Below, in pieces: positions 44,738 to 53,128 of a DNA stretch of 64,000 nucleotides (positions within the stretch are counted from its first letter, which is position 1; each line of letters begins with the position of its first letter). Source of the DNA: UBA6522 sp965221035. Its GTDB lineage: Bacteria; Pseudomonadota; Gammaproteobacteria; Steroidobacterales; Rariloculaceae. The translations under genes were made by a program, and so were the position numbers. The notes under the pieces are model-generated. The model made no database searches, had not been told where the DNA came from, and saw only the letters and a list, made by a program, of their open reading frames with translations. The stretch is taken from the NCBI GenBank assembly GCA_965221035.1, contig OZ244860.1:2480001-2544000 (forward strand), written 5' to 3'.

Positions 44738-46084
44738 TCAATCCATCGCCACCTTCTCATACAAGGTCGGCGCCTTCCCGTGCGGATCGTACTTCTTCTT
44801 GAGCATGCGGTACGCGGAGCCGTTAAAGCGCTCCTCGAACTCCTTCTCCCCCAGGAAGGTTGATGAATACAGCATCTTGACGCCGTCGAGCTCGAAGCAC
44901 TTGCGGTCCATGATCCGCGTGTAGTGAAAGGGTTCCCTGCCCGCCGGGCGGCGCACCTGGCAGTAGCAGCCGAGATTCAGGTACAACTCGTCCGCCCGGA
45001 TCGGGTACAGCGTCGGTTGACGGGGCGTGCGGATCGGCACCGCGGCCCAGGGCAGACCGTCCAGGTCGACGTTCGCGATGCAGAACTCGATCAGCGCCTC
45101 GCCGTGCCGCCAGGGCACCTCCCAGTCTTGGATCAGCGGTTCGATGCCGGTGTCCCTGGGTCCGCGGATCGCGTTGAGCAGGCGGTTCTTGGTGGCGGAG
45201 TATTTCGTGTAGAAGCCCGAATTCCGGAAGCGCTTCGGCGCGAAACGTCGAAAGAGCGCGTGGAACCGCGTTTCGGGGATATTCCAGAACCATTCCGGAT
45301 CGTAGCGAAAGATGTAGTCCTGGGTTGTCAGCCAGATGTCGCTACCTGTCTGGACAAGCTTGTAAAAGATGTTCCTGCGCAGGATGTCGTCGACCTGGGG
45401 CGCCTCGCCGCTAAAGCGGCCGAGCATGAGAAAGAATCGGCGGTCTCCGAAAAACAGGCCTTCGACGAAGTCGTTTTCGGAGTCGTTGGTGGCCGCCCGC
45501 ATGGCATCGAGATAGGTACCGGCATCGTCGAACCGTTCCATCCGCAGGTGCACGTACGGCAAGGCCTCGACCAGGCGGATTCTCGCCCGCAGGATGTAGC
45601 CGAGCGTGCCGTAGGAGTTCGGCAGTGCGTGGAAGAGGTCGGCGTGTTCGTTGGTGGCGGAGCAGGTGACGATCTCGCCGCCCGGCAGGAGCACGTCGGC
45701 CTCGATCAGGCTGTCGTGTACGAAGCCGTGCCGGAAGCAGGTCGATTCGATGCCGATGCCGACGGTCGCCCCGCCGATGGTGATGTGCTTGAGTTCCGGG
45801 GCCACGGGCGGCAGGAAGCCCCTGGGGAGGCAGAATCCGACGATCTTCTCGAATGTCGCAAGTCCCTCGACATCGAGCGTCCGGCGTCCGGCGTCGAGCT
45901 GGATGATGCCGTTGAAATCGCCGAGCGACAGTTTCCGCTCGGCCGCCCCTCGACCCTTGTAGCGGAAGAGGTTCGAGACGGTCGACTTCGAAAGCCTGAG
46001 CTGGCCTGCCCCATCTTGCCAGGAGGCTTGGAGTCGGGTCTTTTTCCGCTCGTAACGGGCGAATTCGGCGGAGGGACTAGTCAC
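44738..46084 (-). CDS. FAD-binding oxidase of the sterol-reductase/BfaB-partner type
   Basis: This 448-aa flavoprotein starts at GTG 46084, overlapping the methyltransferase stop by 8 nt. The FAD_binding_4 domain is evident: IIQLDAGRRTLDVEGLATFE, PPVAPELKHITIGGATVGIG, GFVHDSLIEADVLLPGGEIV and SYGTLGYILRARI. The C-terminal half (ERFDDAGTYLDAMRAA; EVPWRHGEALIEFC; NLGCYCQVRRP) resembles delta-24 sterol reductase homologues. In bacteria that make 10-methyl fatty acids, an FAD oxidoreductase of this type reduces the methylene intermediate made by a CFA-like methyltransferase. The overlap with exactly such a methyltransferase supports this role. Electron donor unknown. Confidence 0.8.
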   Translation of the reverse strand: MTSPSAEFARYERKKTRLQASWQDGAGQLRLSKSTVSNLFRYKGRGAAERKLSLGDFNGIIQLDAGRRTLDVEGLATFEKIVGFCLPRGFLPPVAPELKHITIGGATVGIGIESTCFRHGFVHDSLIEADVLLPGGEIVTCSATNEHADLFHALPNSYGTLGYILRARIRLVEALPYVHLRMERFDDAGTYLDAMRAATNDSENDFVEGLFFGDRRFFLMLGRFSGEAPQVDDILRRNIFYKLVQTGSDIWLTTQDYIFRYDPEWFWNIPETRFHALFRRFAPKRFRNSGFYTKYSATKNRLLNAIRGPRDTGIEPLIQDWEVPWRHGEALIEFCIANVDLDGLPWAAVPIRTPRQPTLYPIRADELYLNLGCYCQVRRPAGREPFHYTRIMDRKCFELDGVKMLYSSTFLGEKEFEERFNGSAYRMLKKKYDPHGKAPTLYEKVAMD

Positions 46085-47351
46085 CGTGCCCGTAGACATG
46101 CGCCCGCGTCCAAGGGATGTCGTTGGCTCCGGAACGCGCGTAAAGGACCTGGAACAGTTGCAGCTTGCCGGCGAGGAACGCCGCCATCGAGCCGACCAGG
46201 TAGAGTCGCCACGCGCGCACGAAAGTCTCGTCGAACATCGCGCGGACGGTGTCGACATTGTCTTCGAACCTCGCGAGCCAGGCGCGCAGCGTTTCGGCGT
46301 AATGCAGGCGGATATTTTCCGCATCGAGCACAGAGAGGCCATTCGGCTCGAAGATGTCCATCATCTCGCGCAACGTGGGTGGGTAGGCGCCAGGGAAAAT
46401 CCGCTTGTCGATCCAGGCGTTGATCGGTTCGGTGCGGTCACGGCCGATGCTGTGGATGAGGCCGCGGCCGTCGCGAGTCAGCACGCGATCGATGAGCCTG
46501 CCCAGCTCGCGGTAGTTGCCCGCGCCCACGTGCTCGAGCATGCCGATCGAGACGAATGCATCGTACTTGCCGGAAATGTTCCTGAAATCGTCCTCGACGA
46601 ATTCGACCTTGTCATCGACCTGCTCGCGCTTCGCCCATTCCCTCGCGTATGCGACCTGCTCCCTGGAGATATTGAAGCTGCGTACCTTCACTCCGTAGTT
46701 CTTGGCCATGAAAATCGCGAAGCCGCCCCAGCCGCTTCCGGCTTCGGCTACGGTTTCGCCGGGGGTGAGGCGCATCTTGCGGCATACGTGGTGCATCTTC
46801 GCCTGCTGAGCCTGCTCAAGAGTCATTGAGGGTTCGGCGAAGTACGCGCAGGTGTACTGCAGGGCTTCGCGGTCGAGCCAGAGTTCGTAGAAGTCGTTTC
46901 CGAGGTCGTAGTGATGGTGGATGTTGCGGCGCGAGTCCGCGAGATCGGGCGTCGGGAATTTGCGAACGCGCAGAAGCTTTTCGGCCAGCGACGGTTTCCG
47001 GCGGGCGTATCGGTAGCCCTCCAGGACGGCGTTCAGCAGGTCGCCATGGACGGTGATCCTGCCCGTGGCGTAGAGGTCGCCGAAATAAAGATTGGGATAA
47101 AGCACCACCCTGCGCAGCGCCTTGCGGTCGCGGATGCGTAAGACGGTCGGCAGTTCGTCCGTGTTCTCGGGCTCGGGCTCGTCCCAGAGCGTGACGTGGA
47201 TGCGCTTGGGGTCGGTCCGGTTCAAGATCTGGCCGACCAGCCACCGGTCCAGGGCGTTGGGCGCCGACGCGTCCGCTGCGCTTGTGTCTTGCGCGGCAAC
47301 TTCGCGTTGGGCGCCTGGAACGCCTAGCGGTTGTTCGCGGACTCTTGCCAT
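46077..47351 (-). CDS. Cyclopropane-fatty-acid-synthase-like SAM methyltransferase
   Basis: This 424-aa protein has an N-terminal lipid-binding module (PNLYFGDLYATGRITVHGDL) and then NIHHHYDLGNDFYELWLD. The SAM motif is VAEAGSGWGGFAIFMA, and later EHVGAGNYRELGRLIDRVL and FPGAYPPTLREMMDIFE are all family landmarks. The family methylates phospholipid acyl double bonds from SAM. With the overlapping FAD oxidase the product would be a 10-methyl rather than a cyclopropane fatty acid. The start at 47351 gives a conventional N-terminus but no clear ribosome site; the frame extends to 47540. Confidence 0.85.
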   Translation of the reverse strand: MARVREQPLGVPGAQREVAAQDTSAADASAPNALDRWLVGQILNRTDPKRIHVTLWDEPEPENTDELPTVLRIRDRKALRRVVLYPNLYFGDLYATGRITVHGDLLNAVLEGYRYARRKPSLAEKLLRVRKFPTPDLADSRRNIHHHYDLGNDFYELWLDREALQYTCAYFAEPSMTLEQAQQAKMHHVCRKMRLTPGETVAEAGSGWGGFAIFMAKNYGVKVRSFNISREQVAYAREWAKREQVDDKVEFVEDDFRNISGKYDAFVSIGMLEHVGAGNYRELGRLIDRVLTRDGRGLIHSIGRDRTEPINAWIDKRIFPGAYPPTLREMMDIFEPNGLSVLDAENIRLHYAETLRAWLARFEDNVDTVRAMFDETFVRAWRLYLVGSMAAFLAGKLQLFQVLYARSGANDIPWTRAHVYGHGD

Positions 47352-48111
47352 ACTAGAACTTATTGCGATGGTCGAATCGGGGTGGATATGGTGCCGGGAG
47401 AGTGAGTTTACATGAATTCGCAATCTTTTGATTTGTAAAGAAAAATATCTGTTGCGATGATCCATGTCCAACAACTTGCCCAACAATTGATCTAGTGTGT
47501 TGTCCAGCTGTGCGATATGGGAAAGTCTCCCATTGACCACTTAACAGTGTAAAAGGGATATGGACCCTACATCAATCATGTCTAGCCGGATCCTCCGGCG
47601 TTGATCAGCGCTAAGGTGTTGATTATTTTGTAGAATAGGGATTTCTAGCGGCATTTTGCTGGAAACGATATTGCAGCCGAATGCTGTGCGGCCCGAAGGG
47701 TACGCGCTGCAGGTCGGTGGGCCGGGTCAGCAGCTCGAACGGTTCGGCACCGGCGGCCGGGATGCCAAGCCGTCTAGGTAGACGGTGGCCAGATCCGTAG
47801 CATGTTCGGAAGCTGTGCATTGGTCGATCATCGCCGGTGCGATTGCGCACTGCTTTGCGACGGGCGGATTCAGGTACGCGTCGCCGGATACCGCTGACAT
47901 GGGCCGACTCACGACGCGCAAGGTGCTTGGTAGAGGCAAATACGGACGCGATGGAGGCGCACGAATTCGCTGCGATGGGTGCCGCCGAGTTGAGCGCGTT
48001 GAGTCACGCTCGACGGCGATCCGACCGCCCTCGAACTCCCCGATGCGTATGCCGGCCAGGGCCGGTTCACGCGCGACACCACAACCTTGCTCACCGACTG
48101 AGGAGACGACC
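47352..48111. other. Non-coding or decayed region at the left edge of the mobile island
   Basis: The first 250 bp are AT-rich and presumably carry the promoter of the methyltransferase. The plus strand just before 48112 reads VTLDGDPTALELPDAY, ending at a TGA with stops upstream, which looks like a protein tail of unknown origin. The minus strand near 47700 has a short coding-like stretch (FELLTRPTDLQRVPFG) reminiscent of transposase C-termini but too short to name. No intact gene is supported. Confidence 0.45.
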
Positions 48112-48210
48112 ATGAACCCCATGCCCGAACTCGCCCCGCAACTGAAGCAACTGCGCCTGTCCGGCATCCTCAACACGCTCGAGGCGCGCACCCGCGAAGC
48201 CATCGAGCTC
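48112..48210 (+). pseudogene. IS21-family IstB remnant (N-terminus only)
   Basis: MNPMPELAPQLKQLRLSGIL and NTLEARTREAIE form the typical N-terminus of the IS21 helper ATPase IstB, preceded by a GAGGAGA ribosome site. After about 33 codons the similarity ends and no Walker motif follows. A decayed insertion-sequence fragment. Confidence 0.7.
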
Positions 48211-48674
48211 CCTCTCCCGGCTCGAAATCGACCTCGGCAACTCAACCGGCGTCAATCACCCCGTCCAAACGACGGCAGCGTGAGTTGGCGACATATGCGG
48301 GCTAGCTCAATTTCGCATTAGGCGCGCTTGAAATTGTCCGACACCGTGCTGCGCGCCGCGCAGATCGCCAATGCGATCTCGCGTTGGCTTCACCCGGATG
48401 CTGAAAGCCTCGATGGGTCCTTGAGCCACCGCATTTACAACCTGTCTTTCGCCATCTCGATGCTCCAGTCGTTAAAACGGGCCGAGATAGCCAGTTGTCC
48501 TGCGTCGCTTGGCCCCAGCGACAACCCTTTCAACAGGGCGGCCGACTTGCCGTGGAATACGCAGAATGGTGTACAATTTCTCCCATAAATGGCAAATATG
48601 TGATGGAACTCTTGGTGTAGAATATGGTCCAAAAATGAAAAACAATGTTCTGAACTCAAAAACAGGAGAGGCGA
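48211..48674. other. Gap between IstB remnant and XRE gene
   Basis: No gene is supported. The last 120 bp turn AT-rich and contain plausible -10 elements (TACAAT near 48571, TAGAAT near 48616) for the regulator. AGGAG lies about 7 nt before its start codon. Confidence 0.4.
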
Positions 48675-49064
48675 ATGGGACGACGAGTTACACAATTTGG
48701 GGTAGAACTGAGGAAGAAACGTGTGGAACGTGGTGAGACACTCGGCGAAATGGCCGAAGCATTGGGCGTGAGTCCGTCGTTTTTGTCGGGAGTGGAAACG
48801 GGTAGGAAACGAGCTACCGATGAGCTTGTGGAACGAATCGTGGCTCGTTTGGATCTTAACTCGTCGGAAATCTCGAAGTTGCGACGAACCGCGCAGGAAA
48901 CTGGGCCGGTGCTTCGGATCACGCTGACGGGTAAAGGTAACAAAGCGCGCGAGGTCGCGGCGATGTTCGCTCGGTGCTTCGACGATGACCTGAAGATTGA
49001 GAACCTCCGTAGTGCTTTAGTGAAGATAGAAAACAGAGAGGGTAGTCGTGGTTCGGGGAATTAA
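48675..49064 (+). CDS. XRE-family helix-turn-helix regulator
   Basis: This 129-aa protein has a Cro/CI-type helix-turn-helix at residues about 8-60: FGVELRKKRVERGETLGEMA and LGVSPSFLSGVETGRKRAT. The C-terminal half is helical (AREVAAMFARCFDDD) and lacks an enzyme motif. It overlaps the downstream ImmA-type peptidase by 17 nt. In phage and conjugative elements such pairs act as a repressor and its anti-repressor protease; related pairs also work as toxin-antitoxin-like modules. Base composition is lower in GC than the flanking chromosome. Confidence 0.85.
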   Translation: MGRRVTQFGVELRKKRVERGETLGEMAEALGVSPSFLSGVETGRKRATDELVERIVARLDLNSSEISKLRRTAQETGPVLRITLTGKGNKAREVAAMFARCFDDDLKIENLRSALVKIENREGSRGSGN

Positions 49065-49590
49065 GGTTGCGCCAACCAGCCGCAAGGCGCTGCGAGCAGA
49101 GGCGCAAGAAATACGCACGCAGCTTGGAATCACCGATCCCTACTTCCCGATTCTTGAGTTTGTGGATGTGGGCTTGGGACAGCTGTTTCCTCAGTATACT
49201 TTGGATGTTGTCTCTACCGTTGAAATGGGGAATGACCACGCCCTAACAATCCCTGACGAGCAAGTAATCGTGATTCGCGAGGATGTGTACCTCGGGGCAT
49301 TTAAGGGGTGCGGTCGTGACAGATTCACCCTTGCACACGAGGTTGGCCATTTGCTGCTGCACGGCGGGATCCGGCTAGCTCGAACGAGCGGTGATAGCCC
49401 GACGGTGCACAAGCCATTCGAAGATTCGGAGTGGCAAGCGGATGCGTTCGCGGGTGAACTGTTGATGCCTATCGAAACGGCGCAGAGCTGTTTCCCCAGC
49501 GCTACTCGATTGGCGGATAAGTGTGGAGTATCGGAACCCGCAGCTCAGGTTCGGTTCAGTGTGCTTCGCAAGGAGGGACTTATGCCGTAA
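49048..49590 (+). CDS. ImmA/IrrE-family metallopeptidase
   Basis: This 180-aa protein starts at GTG 49048. The zinc signature HEVGH (His97, Glu98, His101) sits in RFTLAHEVGHLLLHGG, and a downstream acidic SEWQADAFAGELLMP supplies the third ligand, as in ImmA and IrrE. The family cleaves XRE-type repressors. It overlaps the upstream XRE gene by 17 nt, making a cis regulatory pair. A hairpin follows 6 nt after the stop. Confidence 0.9.
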   Translation: MVRGIKVAPTSRKALRAEAQEIRTQLGITDPYFPILEFVDVGLGQLFPQYTLDVVSTVEMGNDHALTIPDEQVIVIREDVYLGAFKGCGRDRFTLAHEVGHLLLHGGIRLARTSGDSPTVHKPFEDSEWQADAFAGELLMPIETAQSCFPSATRLADKCGVSEPAAQVRFSVLRKEGLMP

Positions 49591-49595
49591 AGAAA

Positions 49596-49628
49596 AAGCG
49601 GGCTAGAGTTGCAGCTCTTTGCCCGCTT
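49596..49628 (+). terminator. Terminator-like hairpin after the ImmA gene
   Basis: AAGCGGGC (49596-49603) pairs with GCCCGCTT (49621-49628), with an inner AGAG/CTCT stem. No T-run follows, but position and shape fit the end of the XRE-ImmA transcript. Confidence 0.55.
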
Positions 49629-49776
49629 ACAGGAATGGGCAAAAGCCTCTTGTACCAGGCGGGCTAAGGGGCTCTCACGTAAGATCGGCAAGCGCATCCT
49701 ATCGCGTGCGCAACTCTTAAGTAAAGCCTCGTGAGTTTTGGGTGGGGCCCGTCTATGAAGCTGCACGAGGTGGATT

Positions 49777-49929
49777 ATGCGCGATAAATCGCAGTCGGTT
49801 GACGACTATACAGTGATTTTTCGGCGTTTTCGTCGAACTCGTTCGGGCAAGTGCTTGGATGCCAGAGACTATGGCTACCGAGCATGGCCCATACGAGTAC
49901 GGTCGAAACCTAAACCGAAAACTCACTAA
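49777..49929 (+). CDS. Small basic protein, 50 aa
   Basis: GAGG lies 6 nt upstream of ATG 49777. The product begins MRDKSQSVDDYTVIFRRF and continues RTRSGKCLDARDYGYRAWPI, ending in a Lys/Pro tail. The mix of a folded-looking aromatic middle (YGYRAWPI) and basic ends looks like a genuine small protein rather than random frame. Conserved small proteins with R-T-G-K-x-x-D-A...Y-G-x-x-A-W are familiar to me, but I cannot name a family. It is too short for routine ORF calling. Confidence 0.55.
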   Translation: MRDKSQSVDDYTVIFRRFRRTRSGKCLDARDYGYRAWPIRVRSKPKPKTH

Positions 49930-50019
49930 GACGATTTCTGGCGGCGAGCCTGAGTGTGCCTGTGCCTAGGCTCGTCCGTCGGATTCCACACATTTGTGCC
50001 CTAAGGCAAGGAAAACGTT

Positions 50020-50172
50020 ATGATTAGAAACGAACGTACTTCGAAGACGGTAGCATCGAAGGCAGCGAAGATTCTACGTAACCCCAAGTCGACAAAAACG
50101 CAAAAAAGCGTGGCAGCGTCGGCTTTGACACAAGCTCCGAATAGAAAACGACGGTCAAAGAAGCGAAAGTGA
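50020..50172 (+). CDS. Small Lys/Ser/Ala-rich protein, 50 aa
   Basis: An AAGGA ribosome site lies 6 nt before ATG 50020. The product begins MIRNERTSKTVASKAAKILR, includes STKTQKSVAASALTQ and ends in a polybasic RKRRSKKRK. The repeated pattern S-K-T-V-A-S-K-A-A-K and T-Q-K-S-V-A-A-S-A suggests a helical nucleic-acid-binding peptide. I have seen similar tiny proteins in many genomes but know no function. It follows the previous small gene by 90 nt in the same orientation. Confidence 0.55.
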   Translation: MIRNERTSKTVASKAAKILRNPKSTKTQKSVAASALTQAPNRKRRSKKRK

Positions 50173-50491
50173 ACCACCCCGTCTTTTCCGGAGGCTCTGT
50201 CTTTTGAGAAGATAGAGTGTCCGAAAGTCGAACGAGGCATTCCCCGGAGATACGGGAACGGGCGGTTCGGATGGTGTTCGATCATGATGGCGAGCATCGC
50301 TCGCAGTGGTCGTCCATGATCTCGATTTTGCAGAAGTTGGGTTGCACGGCGGAGACAGCGTCGAAGGGTCCGTTGAGCGAGGTGGATCGGGGTTGACGCG
50401 CTGGTGCGGGGTCGGTGGAACGTGAGTGGCTCAAAGAGTTTGAGCGGGCGAACCGTTTGCTTAGCAGAGCCAACGAGATATTGAGCACGGC

Positions 50492-50516
50492 TGACCGTTC
50501 CCCTGTAATCCGAGCC
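50492..50516. repeat. Left terminal inverted repeat of the IS3 element
   Basis: It begins TGACCGTTCCCCTG and ends CCGAGCC; it pairs with 51668-51691 apart from a short indel and mismatch in the middle. Confidence 0.85.
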
Positions 50517-50565
50517 GTTTCGGATGTGGGATTTCCTTGTATGTTGACCCCAAGGAGGTCCCCCG

Positions 50566-50832
50566 ATGAAGCGGAAGCGGTATACGCACGAACAGATCAT
50601 TTCGATCCTCAAGGAGCACGAGGCCGGCCAGCCGGTCGGCGAGTTGGCGCGCCGGTATGGCGTCGTCGAGAACACGATTTATCGCTGGAAGTCCAAGTAT
50701 GGCGGTATGGAGCTATCCGACGCCAAGCGGCTTCGTGATCTCGAGCACGAGAACGCCCGGCTCAAGAAGCTGTTGGCCGAAGCGGAGCTGGACAAGTCGG
50801 CGCTGAAGGAGCTGGTTCAGGGAAAATGGTGA
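50566..50832 (+). CDS. IS3-family transposase OrfA
   Basis: This 88-aa protein is preceded by AAGGAGG. The helix-turn-helix is KRYTHEQIISILKEHEAG then GELARRYGVVENTIYRWKSK. A leucine-zipper-like tail (LRDLEHENARLKKLLAEAEL) mediates OrfA/OrfAB dimerisation. It overlaps orfB by 7 nt; the fused OrfAB transposase is usually made by -1 frameshifting in an A-rich stretch, here GGAAAATGG. Confidence 0.92.
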   Translation: MKRKRYTHEQIISILKEHEAGQPVGELARRYGVVENTIYRWKSKYGGMELSDAKRLRDLEHENARLKKLLAEAELDKSALKELVQGKW

Positions 50833-51641
50833 CGGTCGCCCAGCGGCGAGCGGCCGTGGATCACCTCACCGATCGCCGCTACAGCCAACGACGTGCCTGC
50901 CGCCTGGTGGGCCTGCCCCGTTCGGTGGCCTGGTATCGGCTCAAGGGCCGTGACGACGCGGACCTGCGTCACCGGATGCAGGTCCTGGCGGAACGCTATC
51001 CCCGCTACGGTTATCTGACGTTGCACGAGATGCTCAAGCAGGAAGGCCGCGTCATCAACCGCAAGCGCACGTATCGGGTCTACTGCGAGGAAGGCCTGCA
51101 GGTGCGTACCAAGCGCCGCAAGAAGATCACGCGGCCCAGAGTTCCCATGCCGGTGCCGACGAAGGCGAACGAGCGCTGGTCCGCGGACTTCATGTCCGAT
51201 CAGCTCGCCAATGGCCGGCGGTTCCGGATCCTCAACTTAATCGACGACTTCTCCCGCCAGTGTGTCGGTCAGATCGTCGACACCTCGATCTCCGGCGCCC
51301 GCCTGGCCCGGTATCTCGATGAGCTCGGCACCATCCGGCCATTGCCCAGGACCCTGGTGCTCGACAATGGCCCGGAGTTCACTTCCAAGGCAATGTTCTT
51401 CTGGGCCCGGCGAACCGGTGTGCGGCTCCACTTCATCCAGCCCGGAAAACCGACTCAGAATGCGTTCGTGGAAAGCTTCAACGGCAAGTTCCGAGAGTAC
51501 TGCCTGGACTTACATTGGTTCGGCAGCCTGACGGAAGCACGCGCCATCATCGAGCGCTGGCAAACGCACTACAACCATGTCCGGCCTCACCGATCCGTGG
51601 GCAGAATGCCCCCCTCGGTGTTCGCCAAGAAAGTAGCTTGA
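50826..51641 (+). CDS. IS3-family transposase OrfB (DDE integrase)
   Basis: This 271-aa protein has an rve-type catalytic core. The triad is Asp121 (WSADFMSD), Asp180 (VLDNGPEF) and Glu216 (NAFVESFNGKFRE), with 35 residues between the second Asp and the Glu, so the active site is intact. The N-terminal HTH_21 segment YPRYGYLTLHEMLKQEG is typical. It executes copy-out/paste-in transposition together with OrfA. Confidence 0.95.
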   Translation: MVTVAQRRAAVDHLTDRRYSQRRACRLVGLPRSVAWYRLKGRDDADLRHRMQVLAERYPRYGYLTLHEMLKQEGRVINRKRTYRVYCEEGLQVRTKRRKKITRPRVPMPVPTKANERWSADFMSDQLANGRRFRILNLIDDFSRQCVGQIVDTSISGARLARYLDELGTIRPLPRTLVLDNGPEFTSKAMFFWARRTGVRLHFIQPGKPTQNAFVESFNGKFREYCLDLHWFGSLTEARAIIERWQTHYNHVRPHRSVGRMPPSVFAKKVA

Positions 51642-51667
51642 TATGATGAATTGCCCACATCCAGGGT

Positions 51668-51691
51668 GGCTCGGATCTAGGGGAACGGTCA
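51668..51691. repeat. Right terminal inverted repeat of the IS3 element
   Basis: GGCTCGG...GGGGAACGGTCA, the reverse complement of the left end. It lies 26 bp beyond the orfB stop. Confidence 0.85.
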
Positions 51692-52289
51692 CGGCCTCGG
51701 CGTATTTTTACTAGGCGGAGCTCGACCGCCAACGCCGCTGATGGCGGATTACATCGAGACGCACAGAGACCGGTTTGGGATCGAGTCGATATGCGCGACG
51801 TTGCCGATCGCCCCATCGACGTACTACGCGCTTCGAGCCAAGGCGAGGGATCCAGCACGTCGCGGACCGCGGGCGCGACTTGACAAGGCGCTGAGCATGT
51901 ACATTCAGCGCGTCTTTACGGTGAACTTCGGTGTGTACGGAGCGCGCAAGATATGGAAGCAACTCAATCGGGAACACCGGGTAGCTTGGTGCAGCGGTAG
52001 CGGTTGTTGCGCGGATTGAGTCTGCTCGGCGCGGTACGCGGCCATCGGGTCCGGCTTACGGTTCCGGCAGCGTAACCGGTGAGGATCACCGATTGGGTGA
52101 ATCGAACGTTGGCCGTGTGTCGGCCGAACGCTTTGTGGGACGCAGATTTGGCATACGTGGCGACCTGGAGTACGTATTCCAAACCAATTCGGTCGCTCTT
52201 CTGAAGAGTATCGGGGGACACAAACGACGCACAACAACTGGCCATCATGGCCCGTTTTCGACGACGGGAGCATCAAGGTGGCGAGAGAG

Positions 52290-52512
52290 AGGTTTAAACG
52301 CGTCGGATCAAGAACTTATTGAGGCTGTGGGCATCGGGGCGAAGCCAGCGCGAGCTCGCGTCGATGATCGGCGCGTGCGCAGCAAGGCGTCTGACTATCT
52401 CAAGCGCTTCGAGCGGGCGAAAATGAACCGACCGGAGGCAGCGGAGTGGGACGATGCGATGCTGGAGCGGGCGTCGTTCCCGCCGGGGCCGACCGTTCTG
52501 GCGCGTGTGTGA
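52290..52512 (+). pseudogene. IS21-family IstA N-terminal remnant with frameshift
   Basis: One frame reads KNLLRLWASGRSQRELASMI and then, after a one-base shift near 52378, RSKASDYLKRFERAKMNRPE followed by EWDDAMLERASFPPGP. This is the helix-turn-helix start of an IstA transposase, broken by the shift and by a stop at 52512. The catalytic DDE region is missing. Together with the IstB fragment at 48112 it brackets the mobile island. Confidence 0.65.
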
Positions 52513-53128
52513 AGACGAACCGGTTGTGCGTTGTCGGCGATCACTAACACGCCGAAGGTTTGGTAGCGTGACATCCGACAGAAGGTGGAGTGGACGCACC
52601 GGCAACGGAATGGTAAGACGAGCACGCTGCCGTCGTCGAGAACACGGCATTCTTCGAGACTATACGGGCTGAGTCGATGAGGGGTACACAGTGCTCGGAC
52701 ACTCGCCTTCATGGCGGGTAAACTGGGGGTCCGTTGATCGCTTTGCCGCCCGCGCTGAATTGCACATACCCATGCGCCAAGCACCGTGCCCTTAACGTGT
52801 CGCCTTACCTTCCTTGCCGATTCGGGACAAGGGTCATATTGTTAGAGCTGAAGAGTTGGGTCCAGACCGGTGGTACGATGCGTGTGTAGTAAACTTGACT
52901 TGACCGCGGAAATATGCTTGATCTAGAATCGGAGCCGTCTTGCACCACATTTGCGTATGCGCAACTAACAATTACGCCAGAGGAAACCACCATGAAATGC
53001 TCGACACAGCCGCTGGTCCACATAGGGTATCGACCCCGCTAGGCGCGTCTGTTTCCCACCTATTTCGGCTTTCCGACTGCGGGGGCGTAGCTCTCCACGG
53101 AATCCTTGTCTGAACATAAACGGAGCCA
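52513..53128. other. Gene-poor stretch before the PLD-like gene
   Basis: No gene is supported. The part to about 52800 has a minus-strand open frame of mixed composition without a recognisable domain. Beyond 52800 the sequence becomes AT-richer and non-coding in all frames. Confidence 0.4.

Larger units (their letters stand above)
50492..51691 (+). mobile_element. Intact IS3-family insertion sequence, 1200 bp, with 4-bp target duplication
   Basis: The left end TGACCGTTCCCCT..ATCCGAGCC (50492-50516) matches the reverse complement of 51668-51691 almost perfectly. The flanks are CGGC at 50488-50491 and CGGC at 51692-51695, a 4-bp target duplication as made by the IS407 group of the IS3 family. 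It contains two overlapping reading frames with all catalytic residues, so it may still be mobile. The fresh duplication indicates a recent jump. Confidence 0.92.
50230..52200 (+). mobile_element. Decayed IS3-family element (older copy, split by a younger IS)
   Basis: The left part (50230-50491) encodes orfA of an IS3-type element: RTRHSPEIRERAVRMVFDHD and LQKLGCTAETASK, an in-frame stop, then VEREWLKEFERANRLLSRA. The right part (51692-52200) carries the end of orfA (SAYFY-stop-AELDRQRR), the orfB start at about 51741 (MADYIETHRDRFGIESICAT; VYGARKIWKQLNREHRVA) and, after frameshifts, RPNALWDADLAYVATW. Joining the two halves with one copy of the CGGC duplication restores the orfA frame exactly. 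Stops and frameshifts show it is dead. Outer terminal repeats were not found. Confidence 0.85.

Noticed and set aside
52395..52784. Minus-strand 129-codon frame after the IstA remnant
   Set aside because: Some segments look protein-like, but it overlaps the IstA remnant, has no ribosome site and matches no domain I know.
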